Assembly (NCBI GenBank): GCA_937858255.1
Contig: CALLZQ010000256.1
Span: 1 to 6,948, forward strand
Length of the DNA: 6,948 nt
Origin: an uncultured Tabrizicola sp.
Lineage (GTDB): Bacteria > Pseudomonadota > Alphaproteobacteria > Rhodobacterales > Rhodobacteraceae
Direction: 5' to 3'
A program made the translations under genes and the position numbers. Each line of letters begins with the position of its first letter. The stretch's first letter is position 1. Positions 1 to 5,298 of this stretch are shown here, in pieces. The notes below the pieces were generated by a model that was given only the letters and a program-made list of their open reading frames with translations, did no database searches and was not told the origin of the DNA.

Positions 1-1
1 C

Positions 2-256
2 CGCCGCCGCTTTGTCACGCCCGGTTCCCTGCGCCATCTGGCGCGGGTGATGAAGCCGGGCGCGGAATTCCGCGTGGCCACCGACATCCCCGATTATGTT
101 CGTCAGACGTTGGAAGAAGTGCCGCCTGCCGGCTTTGCCCTGATCGCGCAGGCGGGGCAGGGTGGTGCGTGGGAGGATTGGCTCTCGACCCGCTATGAAC
201 AAAAGGCGCTGCGTGAAGGGCGCGCCCCGCATTACCTCACCTTCCGCCGATTGTGA
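2..256 (+). CDS. trmB: tRNA (guanine-N7-)-methyltransferase TrmB, C-terminal part
   Basis: This is the last 84 codons of a gene whose start lies before the window; the frame is open from base 2 and stops at TGA 254-256. TrmB uses S-adenosylmethionine to methylate guanine 46 in the variable loop of tRNAs, in the cytoplasm. Seen here: a GSLRHLARVMKPG segment, then FRVATDIPDYV, where the ATD...Y block is typical of the Rossmann-fold core. Near the C-terminus is the family signature with a TRYE box (T and E contact the substrate guanine in known TrmB proteins), followed by the KALREGR stretch and the closing PHYLTFRRL. The C-terminal end looks intact. No clear intrinsic terminator follows; the next gene starts 53 bases downstream on the same strand and may be reached by read-through. 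The family call is firm; the upstream part and the true start cannot be seen. Confidence 0.93.
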   Translation, partial: RRRFVTPGSLRHLARVMKPGAEFRVATDIPDYVRQTLEEVPPAGFALIAQAGQGGAWEDWLSTRYEQKALREGRAPHYLTFRRL

Positions 257-259
257 TTT

Positions 260-304
260 CCCCTTTGCGGCCAGATCGCTAGCCTGCCCCCATGTGCAAA
301 GGGG
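260..304 (+). promoter_or_regulatory. Inverted repeat overlapping the cupin gene ribosome binding site
   Basis: CCCCTTTGC at 260-268 is the exact reverse complement of GCAAAGGGG at 296-304, giving a possible 9-base-pair RNA stem with a 27-base loop. The 3' arm contains the Shine-Dalgarno run (298-305) of the gene starting at 310. A competing smaller hairpin, CCCCC 287-291 with GGGGG 301-305, would hide the same site. The repeat is seen directly; any control of translation is inference and would apply only to transcripts that begin before base 260. Confidence 0.35.
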
Positions 305-309
305 GCGAC

Positions 310-798
310 ATGTCTGACGAACGCTATCTGGTCCGGGCCGCAGAGATCGCGGCAATGCAGGGGTTGGAAAAGACCCATTTTCTGAACGCCAACGCGAAAA
401 GGGTCAACAAATCGCTGGGTGATTTGACCGGCCTGACCGGCCTTGGCTTTCACCTCATCGAGGTCGCACCAGGCCATGAGACGACCGAGCATCACGTCCA
501 TCATTTTGAGGATGAATGCGTCTATGTCCTCGCCGGGCAGGCGACGGCAGTGATTGGCGAGGCAGAGCATGCCATCGGCCCGGGCGATTTCATCGGCTAC
601 CGAAAGGGCGGGCTGGCGCATTCGATCCGCAACACCGGGACCGAGGTTTTTCGCTGCATCGTCGTCGGGCAACGTCTGGATCACGACGTCGGCGATTATC
701 CCCGGCTGAACAAGCGCATTTACCGCAATGCCGGCCTGCCCTGGGATTTGGTGGACCACGGTCAGATCGCCCATCCGCAGGCAGGTGCCAAGAAATAG
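310..798 (+). CDS. Cupin-domain protein (COG3837-like), function unknown
   Basis: A 162-residue single-domain cupin. Motif 1 is recognisable around residues 55-76 (G55, H62-V-H64, E69, G76) and motif 2 around residues 92-108 (G92, G101, H104, N108). H62, H64, E69 and H104 are therefore the likely metal ligands. The tail has the QRLDHDVGDYP and KRIYRN wording typical of the uncharacterised COG3837 proteins of proteobacteria. Members may bind small acids or sugars or act as metal-dependent enzymes; the substrate cannot be read from sequence. There is no signal peptide or membrane segment, so it should be cytoplasmic. I chose ATG 310 because AAAGGGGG at 298-305 lies just before it; ATG 292 in the same frame would add six residues (MCKGGD) and has no such site. 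It converges on the hydrolase gene, with 5 bases between the stop codons. Fold call sure, function unknown. Confidence 0.88.
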   Translation: MSDERYLVRAAEIAAMQGLEKTHFLNANAKRVNKSLGDLTGLTGLGFHLIEVAPGHETTEHHVHHFEDECVYVLAGQATAVIGEAEHAIGPGDFIGYRKGGLAHSIRNTGTEVFRCIVVGQRLDHDVGDYPRLNKRIYRNAGLPWDLVDHGQIAHPQAGAKK

Positions 799-803
799 GC
801 CAT

Positions 804-1862
804 TCAGGCCTCTGGCGGGGTCCAAACCTCGGCGGGGGCCAGCGGCTGAAACCGGGCGGGCGCAAGGCTGCGGCTGCGCAGCGCGGTGGCCAGCGCCTCG
901 GGTGGTTCTTCGCGCCCCTCATCGGTCAATTGGAACGTGCCCCAGTAATGCCCGATGGCCGAGGCCGCGCCGAGAATCTCCAGCCCCTGCACCGCCTCTT
1001 CGGGGTTCTGATGCTGGGCGCGCATGAACCAGCGCGGCTCATAGGCGCCGATGGGCAGGATCGCGGCGCGTGGCACCCCATGACGCGCGCGAAGCCGCCG
1101 GTAGGGCTTGCCACTGTCAAAGCCGGTATCGCCGATATGCACGACCTTGCCCGCCGGGCCGTCGATCACGAAGGCGGCCCAGAGCGCCATGGAACGGTCG
1201 CCCATTCCGCGGGCCGACCAGTGATGGCACGGCTCGAAATGCAGCGTCAGCGGGCCGAAACTGACGGCCTGATCCCAGTCACGCGTCTCGATCCGCGCCT
1301 TCGGCAGGTCAGGGCGCAGGATGGCATCATTGCCCAGCGGCGTCACGATCAGCGGTTTGTGATCCCGCTCCAGCCCGGCGAGGGTGGTCAGGTCCAGATG
1401 GTCATAGTGATTATGGCTGAGCAGGATCAGATCGACTTTTGGCAGATCGTCAAAGGCGATGCCCGGGGCAGTCACCCGTTTCGGCCCGGCAAAGGCCAGC
1501 GGGCTGGCGCGGTCCGACCAGACCGGATCGGTCAGGATATTTAGCCCGGCAGTCTGGATCAGCATCGTTGCATGGCCGACCATGGTGATGCGCAGATCAT
1601 CGGCGCGTGGGTCAGGCTGCGCAGCTTCGGGCAGGGGGACGGATTTCGGCCAGACCTTCTTGCCGCCGCCAAATTGCCAGCGCAGCAAGTCCATCCCGCC
1701 GCGCGGCGCCTCGCCCCCGGGGTTGAAAAAGCGTGTGCCGTCGAAATGGTCGCTGACCGGGCCGCTGTAGTACTTGTTCTTGCCGTTTGCCATTGCCACG
1801 CCGCCTACGGCCGCAACAGCAGCCATGCCCGCGGCCCCCTTGATCACTTTGCGCCTGTTCAT
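804..1862 (-). CDS. Tat-exported MBL-fold metal hydrolase, NAPE-PLD/RomA-like
   Basis: From ATG 1862 the protein has 352 residues. It opens with a twin-arginine signal: N-R-R-K-V-I-K at residues 2-8, a small hydrophobic stretch to about residue 23, and a possible A-M-A cleavage site after residue 25. Export folded to the periplasm is therefore likely. The metallo-beta-lactamase core shows HNHYDH (H150, H152, D154, H155), PCHHW (H214) and GDTGF (D245). The later blocks [19 protein letters not shown] and WGTF followed by EEPPEAL closely resemble mammalian NAPE-hydrolysing phospholipase D and bacterial RomA-type proteins. Those enzymes cleave phosphodiesters of N-acyl phospholipids; the bacterial substrates are mostly unknown, so no substrate is claimed. 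The last zinc histidine is unusual: GHYWGTF, with H305 one place earlier than in the usual HWGTF. A longer start at 1925 would put 21 arginine/glycine-rich residues before the signal and is unlikely. It diverges from aroA. Confidence 0.92.
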   Translation of the reverse strand: MNRRKVIKGAAGMAAVAAVGGVAMANGKNKYYSGPVSDHFDGTRFFNPGGEAPRGGMDLLRWQFGGGKKVWPKSVPLPEAAQPDPRADDLRITMVGHATMLIQTAGLNILTDPVWSDRASPLAFAGPKRVTAPGIAFDDLPKVDLILLSHNHYDHLDLTTLAGLERDHKPLIVTPLGNDAILRPDLPKARIETRDWDQAVSFGPLTLHFEPCHHWSARGMGDRSMALWAAFVIDGPAGKVVHIGDTGFDSGKPYRRLRARHGVPRAAILPIGAYEPRWFMRAQHQNPEEAVQGLEILGAASAIGHYWGTFQLTDEGREEPPEALATALRSRSLAPARFQPLAPAEVWTPPEA

Positions 1863-1869
1863 CCCCTTG

Positions 1870-1897
1870 GATATGAGGCCGCGCCGCCCCCGTTCAA
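1870..1897 (-). promoter_or_regulatory. Candidate promoter of the MBL hydrolase gene
   Basis: On the minus strand, TTGAAC (1897-1892) and CATATC (1875-1870) are separated by 16 bases. The -35 matches the sigma70 consensus at four places and the -10 at three. Transcription would begin at or very close to ATG 1862, giving a leaderless or nearly leaderless mRNA. This fits the poor spacing of the AAGGGG run, which touches the start codon. Weak, based on pattern only. Confidence 0.3.
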
Positions 1898-1924
1898 GCC
1901 CCGCTTGCCCGGCGCAGGCCCCCA

Positions 1925-1953
1925 TGGACCCGCCCCCTTGCTTGCGCTATCAG
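1925..1953 (+). promoter_or_regulatory. Candidate sigma70-type promoter of aroA
   Basis: TGGACC (1925-1930) and TATCAG (1948-1953) are 17 bases apart. Transcription would start near 1960, leaving a leader of about 20 bases with GGGAGA (1970-1975) as ribosome binding site before ATG 1981. The -10 context GCGCTATCAGG resembles the CGCTATAGG of the rpsA promoter candidate. Inferred from spacing and consensus alone. Confidence 0.4.
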
Positions 1954-1980
1954 GCTGCCAGTCACTTTCGGGAGAAAACG

Positions 1981-3327
1981 ATGTCCGGCCATGGCGAAGC
2001 GCAACCGATGATTTCCGCGAAATGCGGCCCCCTGACGGGTGAGGCCGCTGTGCCGGGCGACAAGTCGATCTCGCACCGGGCGCTGATCTTTGGCGCGATG
2101 GCGGTGGGCGAGACGCGGATCACCGGTCTGCTGGAAGGGCAGGACGTGCTGGATACGGCATCGGCGATGCGGGCCTTTGGGGCGACCGTCACCCAGCACG
2201 GTCCGGGCGCCTGGTCGGTGAACGGCGTCGGCGTTGGCGGCTTTTCCGAACCGGCGGATGAGATCGACTGCGGCAACTCGGGCACCGGGGTGCGGCTGAT
2301 CATGGGGACGATGGCGACAACCCCGATCAGCGCGACCTTCACCGGCGATGCCAGCTTGCGCAAGCGTCCGATGGGGCGGGTCACCGATCCGCTGTCCTTG
2401 TTCGGTACGCAGGCCTATGGACGCAAGGGCGGGCGGCTGCCGATGACTGTTGTGGGCGCCGCCAATCCGGTGCCGGTGCGTTACGCGCTGCCCGTGGCCA
2501 GTGCGCAGGTCAAATCGGCGGTCCTGCTGGCGGGCCTGAATGCGCCGGGTGAGACCGTGGTGATCGAGAAAGAGCCGACCCGCGACCATTCCGAGCGGAT
2601 GCTGGTGGGTTTTGGCGCGCAGCTTCATGTCGAGAAAACCGGCGAGGGCCATGTCATCACCCTGACCGGCCGGCCCGAATTGCGGCCGCAAACCGTGGCG
2701 GTGCCACGCGATCCGTCCTCGGCGGCCTTCCCGACCTGCGCGGCGCTGATTGTCGAAGGGTCGGATATCACCGTGCCCGGTGTCAGCCAAAACCTGACCC
2801 GCAATGGCCTTTATATCACTCTGGTCGAGATGGGGGCCAAGATCGACTTTCTGAACCCCCGCGAAGAGGGCGGGGAGCCGGTGGCGGATCTGCGCGTTCG
2901 GTTCTCGGACGACATGAAGGGCATCGAGGTTCCACCCGATCGCGCGCCCAGCATGATTGACGAATATCCGATCCTGTCGGTTGTCGCGGCCTTTGCCACA
3001 GGCCGAACGTTGATGCGCGGGGTCAAAGAACTGCGGGTCAAAGAAAGCGACCGGATCGACGCGATGGCGCGGGGGCTGGAGGCTTGCGGCGTCAAGATCG
3101 AGGAAGACGAGGATACGCTGATCGTTCATGGCATGGGGCCGGGCGGCATGCCGGGCGGGGCAACCTGCAAGACCCATCTCGACCACCGGATCGCCATGTC
3201 GTTTCTGGTGGCTGGTATGGCCGCGAAAGCCGAGATTTCGGTGGATGACGGTTCGCCCATCGTCACGTCTTTCCCGATCTTCGAGGGGCTGATGAACGGC
3301 TTTGGCGCCGCGACCCGCCGGGGCTGA
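1981..3327 (+). CDS. aroA: 3-phosphoshikimate 1-carboxyvinyltransferase (EPSP synthase), class II
   Basis: AroA joins shikimate-3-phosphate and phosphoenolpyruvate to make EPSP, the sixth step of the shikimate pathway to chorismate and aromatic amino acids, in the cytoplasm. The protein has 448 residues, normal for the family. Seen motifs: GDKSISHR (K28, S29, R33), SAQVK (174-178), RDHSE (201-205), NLTR (271-274), [10 protein letters not shown] with catalytic D327, KESDR with E355, and DHRIAMSF near the end. The GDKS, SAQ-V-K, R-x-H-S-E and N-x-T-R boxes together mark class II enzymes, the group of the Agrobacterium CP4 enzyme. The glyphosate-relevant loop reads GNSGTGVRL, with G101 where CP4 has Ala100. 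ATG 1981 is chosen over upstream in-frame starts because GGGAGA lies 6 bases before it and homology begins a few residues later. It probably shares a transcript with cmk, 74 bases downstream; no convincing terminator lies between. Very sure. Confidence 0.98.
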   Translation: MSGHGEAQPMISAKCGPLTGEAAVPGDKSISHRALIFGAMAVGETRITGLLEGQDVLDTASAMRAFGATVTQHGPGAWSVNGVGVGGFSEPADEIDCGNSGTGVRLIMGTMATTPISATFTGDASLRKRPMGRVTDPLSLFGTQAYGRKGGRLPMTVVGAANPVPVRYALPVASAQVKSAVLLAGLNAPGETVVIEKEPTRDHSERMLVGFGAQLHVEKTGEGHVITLTGRPELRPQTVAVPRDPSSAAFPTCAALIVEGSDITVPGVSQNLTRNGLYITLVEMGAKIDFLNPREEGGEPVADLRVRFSDDMKGIEVPPDRAPSMIDEYPILSVVAAFATGRTLMRGVKELRVKESDRIDAMARGLEACGVKIEEDEDTLIVHGMGPGGMPGGATCKTHLDHRIAMSFLVAGMAAKAEISVDDGSPIVTSFPIFEGLMNGFGAATRRG

Positions 3328-3401
3328 TCCCGGGCCACCCGCCGGGGCGGTTTACATCAACCGGTTTCAGGTCGTAAGGGAAGAGAGAGCAGGAGGCAGT
3401 C

Positions 3402-3989
3402 ATGCAATTCACGGTCGCCATCGACGGCCCCGCCGCGGCGGGCAAGGGTACGATTTCCAAGGCGGTTGCCGCGCATTTCGGCTTTGCCCATCTCGATACG
3501 GGTGCGCTTTACCGGGCGGTTGGTGTCAAAGGCGGCGATCCGGTGGCTGCTGCGTTGGGGCTGATACCCGAAGATCTGGCGCGGGACGATCTGCGCACGC
3601 TTGAGGCGGGGCAGGCGGCCAGCCGCGTGGCGGTGATCCCCGAAGTGCGCGCCGCGCTGCTCGATTTTCAGCGGCGCTTTGCCCGGCGCGAGGGCGGGGC
3701 GGTGTTGGACGGGCGCGATATCGGCACGGTCATTTGCCCTGGGGCCGAGGTTAAGCTCTTTGTCACGGCCAGTGCCGAAGTGCGGGCGCGGCGGCGGCAT
3801 CTGGAAATCGGGGGCGATTATGATCAGGTGCTGCACGCCGTGGTCGAGCGTGATACCCGCGATGCCAGCCGCGCCGATGCGCCGATGCGGGCCGCCGAGG
3901 ATTCGGTGATGATCGACACCAGCGAAATGACCATCGAAGAGGCGGTTGCCGCCGCCCTTGCCGAAGTCTCGCGCCGTCTCGGGCGCTAG
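3402..3989 (+). CDS. cmk: Cytidylate (CMP/dCMP) kinase, short alphaproteobacterial form
   Basis: Cmk transfers the gamma phosphate of ATP to CMP or dCMP, making CDP/dCDP for RNA, DNA and phospholipid synthesis. The P-loop is at residues 9-17 ([10 protein letters not shown]15 binding phosphate), followed by [11 protein letters not shown]. The central part has [14 protein letters not shown], and [11 protein letters not shown] is the conserved substrate-binding block. The lid region ARRRH and the [12 protein letters not shown] stretch carry the arginines typical of nucleoside monophosphate kinases. Length is 195 residues against about 227 in E. coli. Most of the difference lies between residues about 43 and 77, where the CMP-binding insert of the E. 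coli type is reduced. ATG 3402 is fixed by AGGAGG at 3391-3396, the strongest ribosome binding site in the window. The stop lies 4 bases from the convergent regulator's stop. Very sure of the function. Confidence 0.97.
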   Translation: MQFTVAIDGPAAAGKGTISKAVAAHFGFAHLDTGALYRAVGVKGGDPVAAALGLIPEDLARDDLRTLEAGQAASRVAVIPEVRAALLDFQRRFARREGGAVLDGRDIGTVICPGAEVKLFVTASAEVRARRRHLEIGGDYDQVLHAVVERDTRDASRADAPMRAAEDSVMIDTSEMTIEEAVAAALAEVSRRLGR

Positions 3990-3993
3990 CCTC

Positions 3994-4356
3994 TCAGGTC
4001 TCTGCCGCGGCGTCAAAGGCCGCCCGGGCGCGATCGACCGCCGCGCCATGATCAATCAGCCAGTCGGCGACCGCATAGACCGGCTCGCGCAGCGACTGGC
4101 CCAATTCGGTCAGTTCATATTCCACTGCCGGCGGGATCGTCGGATATTGGGTGCGCAGGATCAGCCCGTCCCGCTCCAGTTCGCGCAGGGGCAGACTCAG
4201 CATCCGTTGTGAGATGCCCAATTCCCGCTTTAGCGCGTTGAACCGCATCTTGCCGTGACCGAGGCGAAAGATCACCAGAATGCTCCACCGGTCGCCCAGG
4301 CGGGACAACAGTTCGCCGATCCGACCGCAATCGCTGGTGCAGGCACTAGGGGACAT
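3994..4356 (-). CDS. HxlR-family winged-helix regulator with N-terminal cysteines
   Basis: A 120-residue DNA-binding protein of the HxlR (DUF24/MarR-like) family, which usually acts as a dimer. Visible parts: C6 and C10, then LLSRLGDRWSILVIFRL (helix with the near-invariant W24), MRFNALKRELGISQRML (about 37-53, helix-turn-helix entry), LRELERDGLILRTQYPTIPPAVEYELTELG (about 58-86, recognition helix and wing), and a C-terminal dimer helix with W99. C10 lies 14 residues before the conserved tryptophan, the same spacing as the quinone-sensing Cys6 of Bacillus YodB as I recall that sequence, so thiol-based sensing of quinones, diamide or other electrophiles is a fair inference. ATG 4356 is chosen because AAAGGAT (minus strand) lies about 7 bases upstream; the longer start at 4386 would add ten residues and fall inside the putative operator. 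It is divergent from the nitroreductase gene, its likely target. Family sure; ligand inferred. Confidence 0.93.
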   Translation of the reverse strand: MSPSACTSDCGRIGELLSRLGDRWSILVIFRLGHGKMRFNALKRELGISQRMLSLPLRELERDGLILRTQYPTIPPAVEYELTELGQSLREPVYAVADWLIDHGAAVDRARAAFDAAAET

Positions 4357-4378
4357 CGCGGTATCCTTTCTGTAACCG

Positions 4379-4395
4379 GGTATCAAAAATGTGCC
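4379..4395. promoter_or_regulatory. Putative operator 1 (regulator-proximal palindrome)
   Basis: GGTAT-CAAAAAT-GTGCC, an imperfect inverted repeat with a 7-base spacer. It shares the left arm and all but one spacer base with operator 2. On the minus strand, the weak promoter TGGACA - 17 bases - CATTTT for the regulator gene would have its -10 (4391-4386) inside this site, so binding here would mean autorepression. A further GGTATCC half-site lies at 4360-4366 within the regulator's ribosome binding region. Pattern seen; binding inferred. Confidence 0.45.
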
Positions 4396-4424
4396 TTCTT
4401 GCGGGGTTTGTCCAGTCCCTTATC

Positions 4425-4430
4425 TATACT
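4425..4430 (+). promoter_or_regulatory. Candidate -10 box of the nitroreductase promoter
   Basis: TATACT matches the sigma70 -10 consensus at five of six places. No good -35 lies at 17 bases upstream (TTGCGG at 4399-4404 is 20 bases away), as may be expected of a promoter helped by an activator or of modest strength. Transcription would start near 4437, inside operator 2. Confidence 0.45.
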
Positions 4431-4431
4431 G

Positions 4432-4448
4432 GGTATCCAAAATATACC
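4432..4448. promoter_or_regulatory. Putative operator 2 (nitroreductase-proximal palindrome)
   Basis: GGTAT-CCAAAAT-ATACC is a perfect 5-base inverted repeat with a 7-base spacer, immediately downstream of the TATACT box and over the expected start site. Its centre is 53 bases from that of operator 1, close to five DNA turns, so two regulator dimers could sit on the same face. HxlR proteins are known to bind short inverted repeats near promoters; that this is the site of the adjacent regulator is inference. Confidence 0.5.
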
Positions 4449-4462
4449 GGATTCGCCGGTAT
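4444..4462 (+). promoter_or_regulatory. 7-bp inverted repeat in the nitroreductase leader
   Basis: ATACCGG (4444-4450) and CCGGTAT (4456-4462) are exact reverse complements around a 5-base loop. They end one base before the GGAGAAAGGGAAAG purine run that serves as ribosome binding region. It could be an mRNA hairpin or a third regulator site, because its left arm is shared with operator 2. No U-run follows, so it is not a terminator. Confidence 0.45.
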
Positions 4463-4479
4463 GGAGAAAGGGAAAGACG

Positions 4480-5115
4480 ATGCTGATCGACAAGCTGAAC
4501 TGGCGCTATGCAACCAAGAAGATGGACGCTGCCCGTACCGTGCCGCAGGACAAGGTGGACGCGATCCTCAAGGCGGTGCAACTGGCGCCGACCTCTTACG
4601 GGCTGCAACCCTTTGAGGTGATCGTGGTGACCAACCCCGAGATCAAGGCGCAGATCCGCGCTGCGGCCTGGGATCAGGCGCAGGTGACCGATGGCAGCCA
4701 CCTTTTGGTCTTTGCGGCATGGGACAATTACACCGCCGAGCGGATTGATGCCTTTGTTGCAGATCTCTTGCGCCAGCAGGGCGATGCGTTGCCCGAGGCG
4801 GTCAAAGGCTATTACAACAACCTGAAAGACATGTTCCTGCCCCGCGATCCCGAGGTGAATTTTCAGCACACGGCGCGGCAGGCCTATATCGCCTTTGGGA
4901 TCGGGGTGACCGCGGCGGCCTTTGAAGGGGTGGACGCGACGCCGATGGAGGGTTTTGACCCGGTCAAGGTCGATGAGATTCTTGGCCTGCGGGAACGCGG
5001 TCTGCGCGCGGTGACGCTCTTGCCCTTGGGCTACCGCGCCGCCGAGGGGGATTGGCTGGCCGGAAAGAAAAAGGTGCGCCGCCCGATTGAGTCGCTGGTG
5101 CGTCAGGTGGCGTGA
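4480..5115 (+). CDS. NAD(P)H nitroreductase, NfsB-like FMN protein
   Basis: A 211-residue flavoprotein of the oxygen-insensitive nitroreductase family, which uses FMN and NAD(P)H to reduce nitro compounds, quinones and related electrophiles in the cytoplasm, normally as a homodimer. Seen: RYATKKMD at residues 9-16 (the N-terminal FMN-phosphate region, R-x-S/T-x-K/K in the family), LAPTSYGLQPFEVIVV (35-50, typical 'SPSS...QPW' position), SHLLVFAA (73-80), NFQHTARQAYIAFG (127-140), TPMEGFDP (154-161, equivalent to PIEGFD in E. coli NfsB) and LPLGYR (181-186). A basic GKKKVRRP stretch (195-202) takes the place of the C-terminal FMN-binding K/R residues. ATG 4480 follows AAAGGGAAAG; there is in-frame coding space upstream, but it overlaps the regulator gene and shows no homology. 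The divergent regulator is probably its controller. The exact natural substrate is unknown. Confidence 0.94.
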   Translation: MLIDKLNWRYATKKMDAARTVPQDKVDAILKAVQLAPTSYGLQPFEVIVVTNPEIKAQIRAAAWDQAQVTDGSHLLVFAAWDNYTAERIDAFVADLLRQQGDALPEAVKGYYNNLKDMFLPRDPEVNFQHTARQAYIAFGIGVTAAAFEGVDATPMEGFDPVKVDEILGLRERGLRAVTLLPLGYRAAEGDWLAGKKKVRRPIESLVRQVA

Positions 5116-5133
5116 GGCGATAGAGGTCGTGAT

Positions 5134-5164
5134 AAGGGGGGCGGGCAGATGGCGCGCCCCCTTT
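5134..5164 (+). terminator. Probable intrinsic terminator after the nitroreductase gene
   Basis: AAGGGGG (5134-5140) pairs with CCCCCTT (5157-5163). With one G bulged, two more pairs (C5142-G5156 and G5143-C5155) extend the stem around a loop near CAGATG. It lies 19 bases after the stop codon and is followed only by a short, interrupted T-rich tail (TTTCGCTT), so the strength is doubtful. It ends just before the rpsA promoter candidate, which fits a boundary between units. Confidence 0.5.
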
Positions 5165-5167
5165 CGC

Positions 5168-5196
5168 TTGCCACTCCCCCCCTTTCCCGCTATAGG
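5168..5196 (+). promoter_or_regulatory. Probable sigma70-type promoter of rpsA
   Basis: TTGCCA (5168-5173) and TATAGG (5191-5196) are exactly 17 bases apart, the best promoter match in the window. Transcription would start near 5203 and give a leader of about 130 bases before rpsA. It lets rpsA be expressed on its own, although in related genomes it often follows cmk directly. Confidence 0.6.
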
Positions 5197-5253
5197 CCGC
5201 GCATCCTGACGGGGCGAAACTTGGCCGGCTTGCCGGACCGAGTCGTTTTTGGT

Positions 5254-5287
5254 CAAAGACCGGCGTCAGGGCCAGCAAAGACCGGCG
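5254..5287 (+). repeat. 12-base direct repeat in the rpsA leader
   Basis: CAAAGACCGGCG occurs at 5254-5265 and again at 5276-5287, 22 bases apart start to start. The first copy is part of a small hairpin, GGTC-AAA-GACC (5251-5261). The upstream segment 5225-5236 can form CCGG-CTTG-CCGG. The leader thus has several small possible stems. S1 represses its own mRNA in E. coli through leader structure; a similar role here is only a suggestion. Confidence 0.4.
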
Positions 5288-5298
5288 GAGCCAACCGC

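Noticed and set aside
797..811. AGGCC-ATTCA-GGCCT mini-hairpin between the convergent cupin and hydrolase stops as a bidirectional terminator
   Set aside because: The stem is only 5 base pairs and lacks T-runs on both sides, too weak to claim.
516..1544. 342-codon plus-strand frame across the cupin gene end and the hydrolase gene
   Set aside because: Low-complexity shadow crossing two well-supported genes in other frames, with no recognisable domain.
1774..1980. In-frame 69-codon N-terminal extension of aroA
   Set aside because: AroA proteins begin near residue 1 of the 1981 start, which has a proper ribosome binding site. The extension lies opposite the hydrolase signal peptide.
1894..3186. 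430-codon minus-strand frame opposite aroA
   Set aside because: Histidine/arginine/glutamine-rich shadow of a high-GC gene; aroA on the plus strand is certain.
3329..3356. GC-rich possible hairpin after aroA as a terminator
   Set aside because: Only about five good pairs (CCCGG/CCGGG) and no clear T-run after it; aroA and cmk more likely share a transcript.
3357..4055. 232-codon minus-strand frame opposite cmk
   Set aside because: Arginine/proline/glycine-rich mirror frame of cmk without motifs; it also overlaps the regulator gene in another frame.
4255..4479. In-frame 75-codon N-terminal extension of the nitroreductase
   Set aside because: It would run through the regulator gene, the operators and the promoter. 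Nitroreductase similarity starts at ATG 4480.
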